Assembly (NCBI GenBank): GCA_034769895.1
Contig: CM068374.1
Coordinates: 353,882,302 to 353,946,301 of the forward strand
Direction: 5' to 3'
Source: Magicicada septendecula
Lineage: Eukaryota; Arthropoda; Insecta; Hemiptera; Cicadidae
Length of the DNA stretch: 64,000 bases
The notes under the pieces were generated by a model. That model did no database searches and had not been told where the DNA came from. It saw nothing but the letters and a program-made list of their open reading frames with translations. Positions 32,158-43,389 of the stretch are shown one piece after another. Numbering within the stretch: the first letter of the stretch is position 1; each line of letters begins with the position of its first letter. The translations under genes were made by a program, and so were the position numbers.

Positions 32158-33792
32158 ATACAGTATATATAATATTGAAAAATGTAAAGTGAATAATATG
32201 AATAATACATGTACAATTACTTCTGAATAGTAAGATTAAAAAAAAAGTATTAACAAATGAAAACAAGATTTATTATTCGTTAGGTGACCAATGTTCATTT
32301 GTTATTCAGTAAAATATCAAAAACTTCACTGAATGCGAATTTTGTGTGAAATACAAAAAAAAAATGGGAGACATGTATAGCCTCCGCCTTATTTCAGGTA
32401 AGTCACTTTTACTGTGATGTATACAAAAACCGAGTATTATTTAAAAAATGAGTACCAGTGGAGAATGAGCTCTGTCACAAAAAAGGGAGACACCCCTTTG
32501 GGCTACCCCACCATACTTCGTGGTATCCCAAAAAGCGAGTATTATTTTAAAGGCATATTGGTTTCCATGTGTAACTTTACTTTGCATGTTAACCTAACAA
32601 CGTCAACTTTTGGCGTCACAGCCAAACATCGAAGTTATATTATTGCTAGAAATATTTTTCTTAAAAAATATGACGATGAAACACGACTGCAATCTCCAAC
32701 AAATTTTTTTATAACATACACTAATAAATTTTCACGATTACTGTTTAACTAAAATTATACGCGATATTCACTGCATATCGATGCCAATAATCGCATAATC
32801 GAAATATCAAAAATGAGGTAAGGTTACTGGGAAAGTACCCAAATGTGTCACTGCCGTATGGAATTGAGCTTACACAACTGGAAACTGTACGTTCGCTTAT
32901 GTTGAATGACATCGGGCTAAACTCAACCCATTTCTACTATACAATTACAGAGCTGTATACCACACGTGACCTACTTTGGTTTTTGAAGCGGTAACCTGTT
33001 TACAGATGTTTTATCACTTGCAGTAGTGTTGATAAACCCGAAACCCTGGAGCGTGGGCTAAATCCCATGACATGTTATAAACGTTGATCGTTTAATGCGC
33101 TTAGACTTAAGCGGTGATAATGCAGTACTATTATTTTTAATAAAATGATAATGCGATATAATCGGCCAATTCCAGAACATTTTGTATGAAAATAAACAAA
33201 AAGTTACATGCAGTGGCAGGGGGTCAGGGGGATCAATAAAGCCCCCCAGAGCTAATAAAAATTTCAGCGAGATTCCACAATCACCTAATGTTTCTAAACC
33301 AGTATCGTATGTTAAAATAAGGCTTACAACGAATTATAGAAATAAAAGGAATAACAATAGTTATAAATAAATAAAATGAAGTTAGTTTTCTTAAAAATGA
33401 CATTCACGCAGCATTTGGCAAAAGAACAATGACGCACGTGCCAGACCCTATTAACCTGCCTCTTTCTCCCCTTACAAGGTTGTCTATGTCGTGACTCCTC
33501 TAGTCTAATATCTCTATGGTTTGGACCGTCGTCTTTGCACATGTGAACTAGCAGTTTCTTGACTTTAATTTGGAAAAATTACAAGACTTTATTGCTGGAA
33601 TTCACATAAATAATAACACGACCTACAAGTTGCTTGAAACATTCTTGGGATATCTTTAAATTAAAGTGCGAAGGGATAAAAAATTAGGTTTTTCAAAATA
33701 TTTTCAGGCCGTCTCCTGTTTACAAGATTCATTAAAGATACATATTTAGAATTAAAGTGATTCGTAATGACATGAGATTTATTACCTTTAAA
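32158..33792. other. Intron 1 sequence without clear features
   Basis: AT-rich. A CAGTGGCAGGGGGTCAGGGG start at about 33211 looks like an isolated hAT end, without a right partner. Short ORFs at 32414-32752 and 33182-33370 match nothing recognised. Confidence 0.4.
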
Positions 33793-34160
33793 TTCTTGGA
33801 TTTTGTTGTCCATGACGTGTCCGTTGATTAACTAAATATATTTATACCACTACCGACTCGGAACAAAAAGTTTTTTTATTGGTAAAAACGTAAAAGTTTT
33901 GTCTTATAGCCTGAACCAGTTTTCCCTTATTATAAGCTTAGTCAGAGGCTGCCACTAGGAGCACTGTCCGTCTTATTTGACATCGATCCTTCAAAAGTCG
34001 ACGCCGTTGCCAAAAACAAGACGGACAGTGGTCCCAGTGGCAGCCTCTGACGAAGCTTATAATAAGCAAAAACTGGTCCACGCTATAAGGTAAAACTTTT
34101 ACGTTTTTACCAATAAAAAACTTTGTGTTCCGAGTCGATAGTGGTATAATTATAGTTATT
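33793..34160. mobile_element. PLE-A terminal repeats as a second inverted pair
   Basis: Left arm (33793-33985) begins at the family outer end cttggattttgttgtccatg. The right arm (34005-34160) ends gttccgagtcgatagtgg. Arms meet around acatcgatccttcaaaagtcg. The same layout as 11809-12273 but independently decayed. Core residues of both hammerhead motifs are mutated (33902-33948 minus: CTGACTA; 34044-34090 plus: GCAAAA for GCGAAA). Confidence 0.8.
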
Positions 34161-34589
34161 ACCTTTAATTTGAAATGACAATTAATCAAGATAAAGTACT
34201 TTGAAATCAGCGCTTTTCCATACTTTTTACAGGGCCGACAGTCGCTCCTGAACACTAAGCAGTGCCGACCCAATGCATGAATTACCCCCTCCACTAACAA
34301 GTATAGCTAAGTTATCTAGAGAGAGGAGAGGGGAGACGATGCGATAACAGTTCACTGTCTCACTTCCATATTATCTCCTTCTCTGCAACAGACATGCTTC
34401 CATAGTTCTCGTCAGTCTTGTTACAGCCGATGTTCACACTATGAAACACTGTACAAGACTGTCGTGCGCATGTGCGAAATGAATGAAAATTTTGTTAGCC
34501 TCGCAATGAGGTGTTTGTACACTGCGCATCTCCATGCCACTGTTCAATTTCTATGTTGGATTGCTCAGAAACATTGAGACGCCAATGTA

Positions 34590-34712
34590 TTTTATAAAAT
34601 TATATGGGGAGAGTCCTTAATTTCTCATTTTTACTGAGGAAAATGGGGAGAGTCCAATCTTCAAGCTAGTCTCATCCCCCCCTCCAAGGCCAACTCCTAC
34701 TTACGCCACTGG
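34590..34712 (+). repeat. Interspersed repeat, second copy of the 93-212 family
   Basis: See 93-212. This copy ends cttacgccactgg, a hAT-like terminus. Confidence 0.45.
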
Positions 34713-34805
34713 TTATACGCACCGATAATTCTGAGTCATTACTGTATCACATTCAATTTCTTTCATATTGAAAGGTCTTCCAGTTTTTGTGTTCTCATGA
34801 CCATT

Positions 34806-35217
34806 CTGCTTCCATGTTCCATAAGGAAATTGAAGTATGGTGATCGCGAAAAAGTCGTGTTCGAGATAAGGACCGATTCTAATTGTTCTACCCTCAAAAC
34901 ATGAAGAAAATTCATTTTCCGAAAAGTGTCTGTGTGTATATAGGATTTTTTATATGGCGAACGATAACTGCCGCAAATTCAAACAGAATCAAATAATTTT
35001 TTGCATATCCCCGAGTTGTAGAGGACTCAATGCCTACTGTTTTTGGTGAAGATCGGTAAGGGGAAGGGTAGTTTACCTGCAACGTTTTACGTTTTAACAA
35101 GAGTAACGTACTTAATTTTGATAAATAAAGCATCCTAAAAAGAAGTATAATATCCTGATCCACTGTAGAAAGGTAGATGAAATATCTAAAAATGAAAAGG
35201 GTAATTGAAGGGGGAGG
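34806..35217 (+). repeat. 'TTCCATG' repeat family, copy f, directly abutting the Helitron
   Basis: Runs from cttccatgttccataaggaa through the cgtgttcgagataagg block, a short gtgtgtatata tract, one ~163-bp motif unit, 'taaagcatcctaaaaagaagt' and 'gaaaagggtaattgaaggggg'. The Helitron coding sequence begins within a few bases of its last block, so either the repeat lost its right part to the Helitron or belongs to it. Confidence 0.65.
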
Positions 35218-35218
35218 G

Positions 35219-38200
35219 AGTGGAGTGTATCATTTTAAAATACATGATGTTTTTTATCACAGATCAGGTCCAATGACGGCTGGATGTGGTCGCTCACCAT
35301 GTTATGCGCAATTATATTTTTATGATGTTGACACTGCTGTCAATTATAGATTACGTGAACACTATAATCAAACATGCAATAACAATATAATGCACAAAAT
35401 CTCTCTTGAATTGGAACGCATTAATCCTTTCGTTCGGTCATTCATTGCAATGAAAGATCATTGTCAGAGAGTTGAAAATCAAAATAAAGAAATTTGTATG
35501 CTCATTAAAGTAAATCGTGATTTAGATCTACGCCATTATAATGATGCAGTTCAAACTGATGTAGCAGTAATATTTAGTACAGTTGATGGTGAGCCACCCT
35601 TTGAACGAAATATGGTTTCGTTTTCAAAAGTTAATGGTACCATTAAAAATATCTCTGTTTTGGATTCATCATTGGGCCCTTTAGCGTATCCATTACTTTT
35701 TCCAAATGGTGATACTGGGTGGCATATCAATATTTCTCATAATGTACCAACTACATCTAATTCAAGAGCGCCCAGAAATAAATTAACCATGCTTCAGTAT
35801 GCAGCCTATCGACTTGCAATTAGAGAAGATTTTAGCATGTTGCACCATTCACAAAAATTATTTCTGCAGTGGATAGTTGATATGTATGTGAGAATAGAGG
35901 GCACAAGGTTACATTTCATTCGACAAAATCAAACAAGTCTTAGGTCTGAAGTTTACAACAATTTAACAGATTATTTAGAATTGAACCCCAATGCCAATAA
36001 TGTTGGCCGTAGAGTAATTTTACCATCTTCATTCAATGGATCCCCAAGAAATATGTATCAAAATTATTTAGATGCAATGTCAATTGTACAACATTTCGGA
36101 AAGCCTTCTTTGTTTATTACAATGACTTGCAATCCAAGTTGACCTGAAATAGTTAGCAATATTGGTGTAGGTGAGTCAGCTAATTTTCGACCTGATATTG
36201 TTGTGCGTGTATTCAAGTCCAAACTGAAAGCATTAATTGAGGGCCTTACGCTAAAAAAAATCTTCGGTAACGTAGAAGTACTCATTTATACAATTGAGTT
36301 TCATAAGAGAGGATTGCCTCATGCTCACATTTTACTCTCTTTAAATGAGCAAGATAAAATTGTTAACGCTACCGATATTGATAAAGTTGTATCTGCGGAG
36401 ATTCCTAACATTCAAACACATCCTACATTACATGAATATGTTGTAAAACACATGATGCATGGTCCATGCGGTGTACTTAATCCACATTCTGTATGTATGA
36501 GAGATGGAAAATGCACAAAAGATTATCCAAAACGATTTAATGAATTTACATGTGAATCATTAAATGGATATCCATTATACAGAAGGCGTGATAATGGTAT
36601 TAATGCTGAAGTTCGCGGTAGTTGCCTCGACAATCGTTATGTTGTACCATACAATCCGTATTTACTTGCCAAATTTAATTGCCATATAAATGTTGAAGTA
36701 TGCACTACAGTTAAAAGTGTTAAATACATTTATAAATACGTGTATAAAGGCTATGACAGTGCATCTGTTGAATTAGGTTCAGAGAGAAATGAACCAGGTC
36801 AAGAAATACAAATTGATGAAGTCAAAAATTTTTTAAATGGCCGTTATGTCGGATCAACTGAAGGTGTATTATCATCTATGAATTACCAATGCATTTTCAA
36901 TCACATGTCATCGTTAGACTTGACATTCATTTACCACGTAGACAGAATGTTTACTTCCGAGAAGGGCAAGAACGTCAAGCAATTGAAAATGCAAGACAAA
37001 CAAAATTATTAGCATTTTTTGAATTGAATCGATCAGATCCATCAGCGCATGAATATAAGTATATTGAAATTCCTTTGCATTATGTGTGGGAAGATTCCCG
37101 AAAAAATGGAAGAAGAGAAGGCGTGGAGGTGATAAAATCATTACACGCATATATGTAGTATCACCAAAAGACATCGAACTTTTCCATTTAAGATTGCTTT
37201 TATTACATGTCTGTGGTCCAAAATCATTTGAGATGTTAGAACATACAATGGAATTATACACACTTCTTTTGTTGAAGCGTGCCATGCTCGCGGCATTGCT
37301 TCAAATGATAATGAATGGCGCGAATGTTTAAATGAAGCAAAAGAATTACATTCACCAAAACAAATGCGAAATTTATTTGGTTACATTTGTGCATTAAATG
37401 TGCCAGCCAATGCATTGGCGTTATGGAATGAATTTAAAGTATATCTTAGTGAAGATTTTTTGAGAGATTACAACGAAGAAGTATCCTTTAACACAGCTCT
37501 ATTAGAAATTGAAGATATTTTGAATGTTCATAATTTGTCATGTCAAGAACTTGGTTTACCAGTTCCCACGTATTCGCAGAGAACAGACGAAGCAAATGCT
37601 ATTGATCCAATAGAACAAGAGTTTCTGTTTTGTGAGCATTATGAAACTGCAAATATTGAACAGCGTAATCTAATTGATCGTGTGATTCGTGAAGTTTTGC
37701 ACCATGATACTGGATCTAATGTTTTTTGTTTAACCGCTCATGCAGGTTGTGGAAAAACATTCACACAAACAGCAATCATTCACAAATTAAATTCGCTTAA
37801 TCTTAGTTGCATTGCAACAGCGTTCAGTGGCATAGCTTCAACTCTATTACTTGGAGGTAGAACTTTACACAATGTGTTTAAATTGCCTATACCCATTTTG
37901 GAAAATTCTGTAGCGAATATTACCGCAAATAGTAGCTATGGACGTTACATAAATTCATCATCATTGATAATTATTGATGAAATTTCTATGTGCCCACTGC
38001 AAGTGTTGAAAATCATAGATAGATTATTGCAGGATCTATGCGATGAAAATGATAAACATAAACCATTTGGAGGGAAAACGATACTTCTGTGCGGTGATTT
38101 TCAGCAAATCTTACCAGTTGTCCCACATGGATCACATGCAACTTTAATTGAAAATTGTGTCACGAGTTGGCATAAATTTGTTTATTTTCATAAAGTAACG

Positions 38201-39110
38201 TTTACTCAAAATATGAGAGCCTTACCAAGTGAAATAGAATTTGTCGAATTCTTGAAAAAAATTGGTAATGATGAAGCCCCACAATTCCCTCAGTTTGGTG
38301 AAAATATTATTGAAATACCTCAGCATTTAATAGGAGATGAAAATAATATGGTGAGGTGTATATAATAAGTATTAATGAGGTGTATGGAAATATTTCCGAA
38401 AACATACTCTCAGATAACATATTGAAGTCAGTTATTTTAGCACCTAAAAATGATGATTGTACTTTTATTAATACTGATATACTTAATCGAATACAAGGTG
38501 AACAGAAATCATATCAAGCTACGATAAAATAATTTGTGATGATGGCACTGAAATCAATAACTATCCAGTAGAGTTTTTGAATTCTTTGACTATTAGTGGT
38601 TTGCCACCACATAAGTTAGTATTGAAAGTTAATTGCATCGTTTTACTGATCAGAAACTTAAATACAAAGGAAGCATTTTTTTTAGTCAATGGAACAAGAA
38701 TGCGCATCAAGTGTATGGATCGTAATGCTATTGATTGCGAAGTTTTAACTGGAACCGCACGCAATAAGAGAATTTTGATTCCACGTATAAATTTAACATA
38801 TTCCGGTACTGTTTTACCATTTAACTTTCAAAGAACTCAATTTCCAATTATACCTGCATTTGCGATGACAATAAATAAGTATCAAGGACAAACTTTCGAA
38901 AAAATTGGAATTTTATTGAGGCAGTCAGTTTTTACATATGGTCAGTTGTACGTCGCAGCAAGTAGAGTTTGATCATTCGATGGTTTGAGATTTTATATTT
39001 CCGAATATAATGGCCAAAGGCATTTAGCAAATGATGAAAGAGTTTTTACAAAAAACATCGTTTACACAGAAGTTCTGAATCATTCACTTTCAAACTATTT
39101 TAAGTTCAAT
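35219..39110 (+). pseudogene. Helitron Rep-helicase
   Basis: In order: an N-terminal region (PCYAQLYFYDVDTAVNYRLR), ISVLDSSLGPLAYPLLFPNG, then LFITMTCNPS interrupted by TGA at 36140-36142 where Trp is expected; the frame continues unchanged. Next is IEFHKRGLPHAHILLSLNEQ with the HxH metal site of the HUH nuclease, followed by VKYIYKYVYKGYDSA with the catalytic Tyr region. Frameshifts follow near 36900, 37140 and 37330. The helicase starts near 37660: FCLTAHAGCGKTFTQTA (Walker A), SLIIIDEISMCPL (Walker B), ILLCGDFQQILPVVPHG, FTQNMRALP. After breaks near 38365 and 38530 comes FAMTINKYQGQTFEKIGILL with the motif VI YVAASRV, then a TGA at 38970. The usual N-terminal ~300 residues upstream are lost. 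Few disruptions suggest recent loss. Confidence 0.92.
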
Positions 39111-39130
39111 GGACAACATTTATTTTTTTA
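35219..39130 (+). mobile_element. Helitron (rolling-circle transposon), inactivated, ends unclear
   Basis: Encodes Rep and SF1 helicase domains (see pseudogene). Neither the 5' TC nor the 3' hairpin-CTRR end can be assigned with confidence. A hairpin aaaaaatacg/cgtatttttt lies at 39168-39192, ~60 bp past the helicase, but no CTRR follows it. The 5' side of the coding sequence is missing, replaced by copy f of the 'TTCCATG' repeat. Confidence 0.85.
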
Positions 39131-40368
39131 ACCGCCCGGTTTTTTTGATTTAATAAAAAAATATATGAAAAAATACGAGGCACGTATTTTTTATTTCATT
39201 TTTTATTTTGTATTAATTTGTTATTTAAATTTTATATAATTCGAAAAAGATAATACACAATAACTGTGTAGCCTTGGCGAAACCTGGCCAGTATGGCAAT
39301 AAAAAAAACCCAAGGAAATGTCAAAAAACGCGTTATTGCTTTTTAAATATGGCTTAGCCAAGCTAAACCTCATTTTTCCTATCTTTCATATTTTTCAAAT
39401 AACTCGAAAATTAATGCATAGAAAAAAAAATTAAAAAATTATATAAGCTTTGTAGCAGATAATCTTCAAACTGTTTTCGAATTTTGTACCTTACCAAAAA
39501 TGAAATGTAATCCACTGGAATTGAAAACAATGTATCTTATACTTCTATGAATGTCAAGTCTCATTTTTATTAGCGTTTATTTGATTCAATAATAACATGA
39601 AAAAATTAATACTGACAATGAATTATATAAAAAAATAAATACGAATACAAGCTGTAATTGTGTTTTTTTTTTCAACTGTTACTAACATTAAATTTTAAAT
39701 TTCATAGGTATTGCAGGGAATTAAGGCAAACAACACACGCTAATGACGTATTTGTACACGCTCGCAGCTGACGTAATAGAACAAAATTCAAAAAAATTAT
39801 ATACAATGATTATAGAGGTATACTCTTTGACAAAAGAACCTCAATAACGTTCAAACTTAAAAATTTAATGAATTACGGTCCAATTTCGACCACTGGGCGA
39901 CCACTAGTTCCATTTAAATTGGCATGTTACCAAAATACTACAAACCGGCAAAGTGTATCCCATGCCAAGTCATTTGAAAATCGTGTACCTACTTTAATTT
40001 TGTGTAAACCTAAAAACGATATTTCGATGTTTTAATACAGTGTTCGAGTCGCCTTAAAACAGTGGTCTACAACTTAAAAGCGTCTGGAGGCCACACTTAA
40101 ACTCAGAAACCTACTAGCGGAACTCCTCATAATAAATCGAATGTCGACAGATAATGTAAAAATAAACAAGGCAGAATTTAATTGAAAGTAGGTCTAAGTA
40201 AAAACGGATATTTTACACATTTACTTACTATATACAGTCAGTCTTCATTATATCAGTATGAAAAATGAAGATATACAAAAAATATCGGTACTAAACATTT
40301 TGTATTTAATCTTTATTGTGAAAACTGAGATCGATCTGCTATAGGCATTAAAGCAGGAATGTCCTTAT
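39131..40368. other. Intron 1 sequence, possible Helitron 3' part
   Basis: AT-rich and non-coding. Contains the hairpin at 39168-39192. Nothing else recognised. Confidence 0.45.
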
Positions 40369-40753
40369 CAGGGACGTATTTACTGGCGGGGGGGGGACCA
40401 TCCCCAGATGGTCGAAAAACTTAATTTTTAGACGGTTTTATTATTTTTCAGGTGTGTACGCTAATGTAGTTAAATATACAAACAGGTTTATTGCATAGCA
40501 TTAGCGTATTCCTTTGAAATATGAAATATAGGAAAAATCAATTCAGTCAATAAGTATCTTGTAAACAATGCTTCAACAACGTGTATTTTTATTGTGTTCT
40601 TACCGATTATTACTTTAATGTGACTGATTCAGCTACTTTAAAGATAGTAATGTTGATTAGTCTTAACTTTTTTTTTCTTGTATGAAGCCGAAGTCTTAAC
40701 TTTGTATGAAGCCGACTTGAAGCCCCCCAGGCCAATATCTAGATACGCCACCG
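40369..40753. mobile_element. hAT-type MITE
   Basis: 385 bp. Left end CAGGGACGTATTTAC, right end (complemented) CGGTGGCGTATCTAG, with inner G-runs. Flanking 8-mers GTCCTTAT (40361-40368) and GACCTAAT (40754-40761) agree at 6 of 8, a decayed 8-bp TSD. Non-coding. Confidence 0.65.
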
Positions 40754-40945
40754 GACCTAATCGAGCTGAAAACACTAAACGTAACTTTAAATAACAGATG
40801 CGACTGATTGTGAATCAAGGACGAAATATAGGACAAAAGCGTCTGTTCTGTCCAGCCGAGGAAGTAGACTGAGCCTTGTAATGTGATGAAAATAAAAAAA
40901 GACTAGAACAAAACACATTAAACAAATAAAGTGACATATAATAGA

Positions 40946-42219
40946 CAGTGGCGGCGATAAGGCCCCCGCAGACCCCGCGGCGCGGGGGGGCCCCGACTCT
41001 CATGGGGGGCCCCAGTTGGCCCAGTCATGGGACATAACTTGTAACATGAAAAATAAGCGTAAACGAGTTGCAAAACGCTTCTTTGTTGAATTATCAGTTG
41101 ACCATAGAATTGACGACCCAATGAAATCATTTGAAGTAAAAGTTTTCAATGCAACGCTAGATATTGTAATAGCTCAGCTACAAATGAGATTCGAAGGATT
41201 GCGTTGCATTGATGATAGGTTTTCATTCCTGACGCCTCAGAATTTAGTAAACTTCTCACAAGAGACAATAGTGGAGAAAAGTAAGGCTCTGGCAAATGTG
41301 TATCCTGGTGACCTTTCCACATCACTGCCTGACCAAGTAATATCCTTCAAAGCTCTGATGGCCAAAGAAATTGTACACAAGAAAAGAATTCGAGAAATGA
41401 TGAATTTACTGGTTGAAGAAAACAGCTGCCTTATGAGTTGCCTCCCAGACTTAACTACAGCTTTGCAGCTTTATTTAACCATACCTGTCACAACAGCTAC
41501 AGCGGAAAGAAGCTTTTCAAAACTTAAATTAATTAAATCATACTTAAGAAGTACCATGGCCCAAACTCGGTTGAGTGACTTGGCACTGTTAAGCATTGAG
41601 CATGAAGAGACACAGAAAACTAATATCAACGAAGTGGTTGAAAAGTTCTTAGCTATTAAAAAAAGAAGACTAGGCTTAGGAAAACAGTGAACTTTGGTTG
41701 ATCCTCATCTGTAAATATTGTACATTACTTGAGTTCGAGTGTTATTGAATTGGATTAGACTTAAGGAGAACTTGTATAGAGTATATTCAAGAATTTTACA
41801 AATTCAGTTACAAACTAATTTAAATGTTTGAAAAAAGCTAGAATGTTACTTTGATATTCGTTTTTAAATAATAAATGTTTAACACTCTGTGTGCGGTACT
41901 GTTTCATAGTCTGAATTTAGATCTTTGACGTAAAAATAAATCATTCTTTTTATTTTGTTTTTTTTTTATAGTTTGTATAGAACTTTGTCTATTTAGCAAC
42001 AATGAATTTTAAGAGTTTGTACACGTGTAAAACGTCCTTTGCAAATTGCAAACGCTTTGTGATAGACGAGAAAGTATTCACAAACCATTGTTGTGAAACA
42101 CACGTAAATAGAAACTCATTTGAGTGTTTTCCCCTATTACGTATACAAAATTTAACCATTTTTATAGGGCCCCCTAATTAGTTTCGCGGGGGGCCCCCGT
42201 TTCGTTAGCGCCGCCACTG
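40946..42219 (+). mobile_element. Short hAT transposon with perfect 8-bp TSD ATAATAGA
   Basis: Left end CAGTGGCGGCGATAAGG at 40946; right end, complemented, CAGTGGCGGCGCTAACG at 42219. TSD ATAATAGA at 40938-40945 and 42220-42227 is identical. 1,274 bp in total, with GC-rich subterminal runs (ccccgcggcgcgggg). It encodes only the last third of a hAT transposase, so it is an internal-deletion derivative. It lies about 0.7 kb inside intron 1 from exon 1. Confidence 0.95.
41016..41690 (+). CDS. hAT transposase C-terminal fragment, open for 224 codons
   Basis: No stop or frameshift from 41016 to the TGA at 41688-41690. It contains ENSCLMSCLPDLTTALQLYL and the conserved dimerisation segment TATAERSFSKLKLIKSYLRS, followed by RLSDLALLSIEH and a basic C-terminus (KKRRLGLGKQ). 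The zinc finger and both upstream catalytic Asp regions are absent because the element is internally deleted; the Glu side of the catalytic core may be partly retained. The first ~10 codons come from the subterminal region and the true start may be MKNKRKRV at 41046. A full-length family member would be about 600-800 residues. If expressed it could only dimerise or compete, not catalyse; that is inference. Confidence 0.8.
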   Translation: MAQSWDITCNMKNKRKRVAKRFFVELSVDHRIDDPMKSFEVKVFNATLDIVIAQLQMRFEGLRCIDDRFSFLTPQNLVNFSQETIVEKSKALANVYPGDLSTSLPDQVISFKALMAKEIVHKKRIREMMNLLVEENSCLMSCLPDLTTALQLYLTIPVTTATAERSFSKLKLIKSYLRSTMAQTRLSDLALLSIEHEETQKTNINEVVEKFLAIKKRRLGLGKQ

Positions 42220-42606
42220 ATAATAGACGTTTATTAGTGAATCAGTGAAACATTTTTTCTTAGAGTTGTCCTTCAAGATCATTCTCAGTTACGTAAAGTA
42301 ATACTTTATTTTTCGTTTTCTTATTAAAGTAAACAGAGTGATTACTAAATTGCTTTTGCACGAGGAAGGTCCCGAGCCACCAGTTGGAAATCACAGTCTC
42401 AGCGATAACATTCATCGTGTTTATTGCACCTTTCATTCATACATAACATACATTAGGCAAATGTAAATTGTCGTCAGAACACTACAAGTGAAATATATAT
42501 TACAATATGTCATAAATTGACCGTATTCAATAACAACTCGGAATTATTCAAATATGTATCGAGATGTTCAAATTATTGTTCAAACCACTGAGTACATGTT
42601 TTTGTC

Positions 42607-42650
42607 CATCCAGATGACGATGGTCTAAAGGCCGAAAGCGCTCGTCAGGG
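42607..42650 (+). ncRNA. Hammerhead-like motif, unplaced PLE (PLE-C)
   Basis: atgacga (near CTGANGA), stem II GGTC/GGCC with loop TAAA, core GAAA, then GCGCTCGTC. The overall string resembles PLE hammerheads, but the first core base is changed and stem I is weak. No RT sequence is found near it. Low confidence. Confidence 0.35.
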
Positions 42651-42892
42651 CAGAAAGGCGCACATAGTGATCTGCGGCAGAAAGTTGAACCCTTACAAGG
42701 AGAGCAAAGAACATTCCCAGTTTATCCAGAAAATAATCAACGGCCCAGAAATACTGTAACGCTCAATTACTCTAGTAGTTAATTGCGTTAATTTTTTGTA
42801 AACCTGTTTTGAAATCTGTATAGATTTCTAAATAATAAATTTCTAAAATAAACAGTTATACGTTAAGTTGATAAACAGATTGTTGTGTTTAC

Positions 42893-42932
42893 CTGTTACT
42901 AGCGCTACTTTGCCGAGAGTCAGCCGAGTCAT
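42893..42932 (-). CDS. HSD17B8-like: Exon 1 of HSD17B8-like gene (start codon, residues 1-13 and first base of 14)
   Basis: The ATG at 42932-42930 opens MTRLTLGKVALVT, followed by a single G and the donor gtaaac at 42892. LGKVALVTG is the beta-1 strand and first Gly of the SDR Rossmann fold, and the split Gly codon (G|GT) is completed exactly by exon 2. It is only 40 nt long, so it is easily missed. A longer open frame overlaps this stretch (42889-43122) but in a different frame and without homology. The start was chosen as the only in-frame ATG close to the Rossmann motif. No cleavable mitochondrial presequence is evident, in line with the short N-termini of this family. Confidence 0.82.
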
Positions 42933-43130
42933 GTCCAACTAGAGCACGCACTTTGTTTATACTGCTGTCGCGTAGAGCGCGGAATGCAAACTTTGACCTT
43001 GAGATCTGTTGACAGTATTGGCGGCGGCAACCTTGGAACATTCCTGAAAATGAATCGCGCTCAGTCTTATCAAATGGACTGATAAAATTGTAGAATACCA
43101 GGGAGAGACCTCTTATTGACAAATACTAAA
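42933..43130 (-). promoter_or_regulatory. Probable 5' UTR / promoter-proximal region of the HSD17B8-like gene
   Basis: The roughly 200 bp upstream of the exon 1 ATG are noticeably richer in G+C and CpG than the surroundings (cgcgtagagcgcgg, ggcggcggcaacc) and hold no recognisable transposon. That fits a CpG-containing core promoter and 5' UTR. No TATA box or initiator can be assigned with confidence, and the transcription start is unknown. This is inference from position and composition only. Confidence 0.35.
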
Positions 43131-43389
43131 ATATATTACGATTACTTCAAGTTTATAATGTGTAAATAACGATACATTATGAGAATGCAGACGATTTTTT
43201 GAACAAAGCGCTTTCAGAGTTATGCTCACGATAATAGGAATTGACAGACAAATTATTAGAACGTTAGAGGCATTGCTCGAATCTCATACCATAAGTCAGG
43301 TCCATGGTCAAACAATTCCACCAAGTTGTTTGAATGGTGAGTCTGCACAAACAAATATTACGAACTGACGAGTATCCCTTTCATTCTTG

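Larger units (their letters stand above)
1..42932 (-). other. HSD17B8-like: HSD17B8-like SDR gene, span of the part in the window
   Basis: Four separated minus-strand segments join into one SDR-type oxidoreductase. Intron phases agree (phase 1 after exon 1, phase 1 after exon 2, phase 0 after exon 3, phase 2 after exon 4) and every visible splice site is GT-AG. The joined frame gives residues 1-175 plus part of 176. It has a TGGGSGIG dinucleotide-binding motif (residues 13-20), an acidic residue D38 at the end of beta-2 (favours NAD over NADP), NCAG at 89-92, and catalytic N114, S143, Y156 and K160 with canonical Ser-x12-Tyr-x3-Lys spacing. The family is about 260 residues, so roughly 85 residues lie in exons left of position 1. 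HSD17B8 is known as the NAD-dependent subunit of mitochondrial 3-ketoacyl-ACP reductase and also oxidises estradiol. The name is an inference from motif context; another FabG-like SDR is possible. The introns are filled with transposable elements. Confidence 0.85.

Noticed and set aside
39168..39192. Helitron 3' terminal hairpin
   Set aside because: Good stem, but no CTRR follows and it is very A/T-rich; kept only as a note.
42889..43122. 77-codon minus-strand ORF
   Set aside because: Different frame from exon 1 of the HSD17B8-like gene; covers the 5' UTR and has no homology.
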